From contig JAHWJV010000020.1 in the NCBI GenBank assembly GCA_019348265.1, forward strand, positions 1 to 17,890: a stretch of 17,890 bases of DNA, read 5' to 3'. The stretch is from Gemmatimonadota bacterium (GTDB lineage: Bacteria > Gemmatimonadota > Gemmatimonadetes > Longimicrobiales > Longimicrobiaceae). How positions within the stretch are numbered: position 1 is the first letter of the stretch; every line of letters starts with the position of its first letter. Under the pieces are notes generated by a model that worked only from the letters and a program-made list of their open reading frames with translations, was not told the DNA's origin and made no database searches. This document shows positions 16,242 through 17,890 of the stretch, in pieces. Position numbers and translations under genes: made by a program.

Positions 16242-16469
16242 GTGCTCTCGCGGCTGGAGGCGCTTACTCATGCCCCGGGGGCACGCGACGTTTACGTTCT
16301 CGTCCGCACGCAGCTGACGCCAGGCCCCTCGGGCGGAACGATGGCCCAGACCCAGGTACAGGCGTTCGGTAGATCCAACGAATCGAGCGGCGGTGTTGCC
16401 TGCAGCAGTAACGGCGCGCTCGAGACGGCGATCGCGGACCGGCTCAGGAACCTCGCGGGCGCGAAGTAG
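16242..16469 (+). CDS. Doubtful 75-codon ORF, possibly the 3' remnant of a lost gene
   Basis: GTG 16242 opens a 75-codon frame ending at TAG 16467-16469. The second half (VQAFGRSNESSGGVACSSN, then GALETAIADRLRNLAGAK) looks like the C-terminus of small secreted lipoproteins, with a Cys-Ser-Ser-Asn-Gly turn followed by an amphipathic helix, but I cannot name a family. The ribosome site is weak and there is no signal peptide, so if coding it is more likely a truncated gene end. ATG 16341 is an alternative start. Low confidence. Confidence 0.3.
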   Translation: MLSRLEALTHAPGARDVYVLVRTQLTPGPSGGTMAQTQVQAFGRSNESSGGVACSSNGALETAIADRLRNLAGAK

Positions 16470-16636
16470 CCGTGACCGATGTCGTTGCCTCCGAGTGAAA
16501 ACAGAGAGCGGGCGGACGTACCGGCCCGTGTGAGTCCGAGCCCTCGCTCCCGCGCGGCGAGCTCACTGTTGCGCGCCCTCCCGTGCGGCTTCAGAATGGG
16601 CTCGAGTGGACAGCTAACCCCGACGCTGGAGGCGCA

Positions 16637-17572
16637 GTGAAGAGAGTCCTCGGTTTTCTTGCGATCGTAACGCTCGTCGCGAATTCCGCCGCCGCGCAGT
16701 CGGCGCTCCCGCCGATCGTCGGACGCTGGGACCTCACGATCGACATGCCGGGCCTGAACCGAAGCGGCTGGCTGGAGGTGCACCGCTCCGGGGGCAGAAC
16801 CCTGGTTGGGCAGTTCGTGGGGGTAGGCGGGAGCGCTCGGCCGATCTCTCGAGTCGACTTCCGCGATGGCGAGATGCGCTTTTCCATTCCGCCGCAGTGG
16901 GAGTCGACGCCGGGAGATCAAACGTTCGTCGCCCGTCTGGAGGGCGACTCGTTGAAAGGAACGATGACGCTCGGAGATGGACGCGTCGTAGCCTGGAGGG
17001 GGACGCGCGCGCCCTCGCTGCGGCGGACCGGCGAGCCGAAGTGGGGCGCGCCGATCCGTCTGCTCGGGGCGCGCGACCTGACGGGCTGGCGGCTCATCGG
17101 CGGGACGAACGAGTGGGAAGTGGTGGACGGCGTGCTCCGGAACCGGAAGTCGGGAGGGAACCTCGCCACGGAGCGGAGCTTCAACGATTTCAAGCTGCAC
17201 CTCGAGTTCCGGCACCCACCGGCGAGCAACAGCGGCGTGTACCTCCGTGGGCGCTATGAGGTCCAGATCGAGGACGCCCGCGGCCCCGATGCGGAACCCG
17301 ACTACGGCGTGATCGGCGCCGTCTACGGGTTCATCGCACCCAGCCGGATCGCCGCACGCCCGGCGGGCGAATGGCAGACCATGGACATCACCCTGGTAGG
17401 GCGCATGGTCACGGTGGTGCTCAACGGGCAGACGGTGATCTGCGACAGGGAGATTCCGGGGATCACCGGCGGAGCGCTCGACAGCAACGAGGGCGCTCCT
17501 GGACCGCTGCTCCTCCAGGGCGATCACGGGCCTGTGGACTTCCGCAACATCGTGATCACTCCGGCGCTGTGA
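16637..17572 (+). CDS. Secreted DUF1080 protein (3-keto-disaccharide hydrolase family)
   Basis: A 311-residue exported protein. From GTG 16637 (GGAGG four bases upstream) it begins with a signal peptide, MKRVLGFLAIVTLVANSAAAQS, probably cut after AAA. Residues of about 27-130 form a beta-rich, lipocalin-like segment (VGRWDLTIDMPG). From about 137 to the end is the DUF1080 (PF06439) concanavalin-like domain: LTGWRLIGG, NEWEVVDGVLRN, FKLHLEFRHPPASNSGVYLRG, YEVQIED, GEWQTMDITLVG, DFRNIVITP. Characterised members of this family hydrolyse 3-keto-glycosides or 3-keto-disaccharides. It is divergent from the large sugar-dehydrogenase lipoprotein, which may supply oxidised sugars. The frame is open to 16583, but the GTG puts the signal at the N-terminus. 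Confidence 0.9.
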   Translation: MKRVLGFLAIVTLVANSAAAQSALPPIVGRWDLTIDMPGLNRSGWLEVHRSGGRTLVGQFVGVGGSARPISRVDFRDGEMRFSIPPQWESTPGDQTFVARLEGDSLKGTMTLGDGRVVAWRGTRAPSLRRTGEPKWGAPIRLLGARDLTGWRLIGGTNEWEVVDGVLRNRKSGGNLATERSFNDFKLHLEFRHPPASNSGVYLRGRYEVQIEDARGPDAEPDYGVIGAVYGFIAPSRIAARPAGEWQTMDITLVGRMVTVVLNGQTVICDREIPGITGGALDSNEGAPGPLLLQGDHGPVDFRNIVITPAL

Positions 17573-17890
17573 CCTTGAAGCCTTCGCGCGCCATCGAGAG
17601 ACACAGCTCGCCCCTGCGTCGTCGCTCGTAGGCGCCGCGCGCGACATGCTCCAGGTCCGACGCGTGGGGGTCTGGCTCCTGCGCCGCTCACGGGCGTAGC
17701 GGCGCGCGCCGAGCTCGAGTGGGCGAGACGGCACTGCGCATGCACTCGACTCCGGCGAGGGAGGCGACTTCGTCCAGCTACTCCCGTGGCGCGATCACTT
17801 CGCGTCGCGTAAACGATTCCTCGCCGCTACCGGAGCGTACCGATTGGGCGCACGCGAGCGGCTCGCTCCAGACCGGCGCATGATGAAACC
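17573..17890. other. Right end of window, no gene called
   Basis: No supported gene follows the DUF1080 stop. One plus-strand frame from about 17699 to the end is open and has a protein-like composition (GGDFVQLLPWRDHFASRKRF and onward), but it has no start codon until ATG 17880, ten bases from the end. It could be a gene fragment, or the ATG pair at 17880-17885 could begin a gene lying mostly outside the window. No terminator hairpin with a T-run is visible after 17572. Confidence 0.4.

Noticed and set aside
16292..17734. A 480-codon minus-strand frame opposite the DUF1080 gene
   Set aside because: The plus strand carries a recognisable signal peptide and DUF1080 domain; the antisense product is low-complexity and matches nothing.
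17699..17890. Partial gene at the right edge
   Set aside because: The frame is open and protein-like but has no start codon before 17880 and no recognised domain; the evidence is too thin for a call.

Overview
This is a high-GC bacterial chromosome segment with no rRNA, tRNA, CRISPR array, transposase or phage gene that I can see. The gene content fits Gemmatimonadota (Longimicrobium-like) or a neighbouring soil phylum. It includes an 'orphan' duplicated MacB/FtsX permease without its own ATPase, several lone enzymes with individual Shine-Dalgarno sites, secreted sugar-oxidising proteins, and a palindromic intergenic repeat of a kind I associate from memory with Longimicrobium genomes. The taxonomic call is inference; there is no marker gene in the window.

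Left part (1-5343). A LytS-type sensor histidine kinase starts at a GTG near 724 and runs leftwards off the window; it contains the NPHFLFN phospho-acceptor motif. It diverges from an 836-residue permease of the duplicated MacB/FtsX (ADOP) type at 1087-3597. Then comes a membrane-anchored M15B (VanY-like) carboxypeptidase whose sequence looks actinobacterial. A stretch of about 390 bases without a convincing gene follows, then a small conserved 85-residue protein of unknown function on the minus strand.

Middle part (5344-12405, all plus strand). A DUF72 protein overlaps by ATGA with a two-domain VOC (glyoxalase-fold) gene that carries two reading-frame breaks. Next are an intact single-domain VOC protein, a 39-residue membrane protein, SelO (protein AMPylase), a secreted serine hydrolase of the class C beta-lactamase/EstB type, a tiny membrane ORF resembling the N-terminus of DUF2938, a SAM-dependent methyltransferase, and a NUDIX hydrolase. 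Apart from the DUF72/VOC pair these look like separate transcription units rather than one pathway.

Right part (12406-17890). A 118-base composite palindrome lies between the convergent NUDIX gene and a 1050-residue lipoprotein. The lipoprotein joins a ThuA-like domain, a glucose/sorbosone (PQQ-type) dehydrogenase propeller, a PKD domain, a class I cytochrome c and a CBM6-like module. Divergent from it, across a gap of about 650 bases holding one doubtful 75-codon ORF, is a secreted DUF1080 protein (3-keto-disaccharide hydrolase family). Together the two suggest extracytoplasmic sugar or glycoside oxidation linked to electron transfer. This pairing is the most system-like feature of the window.
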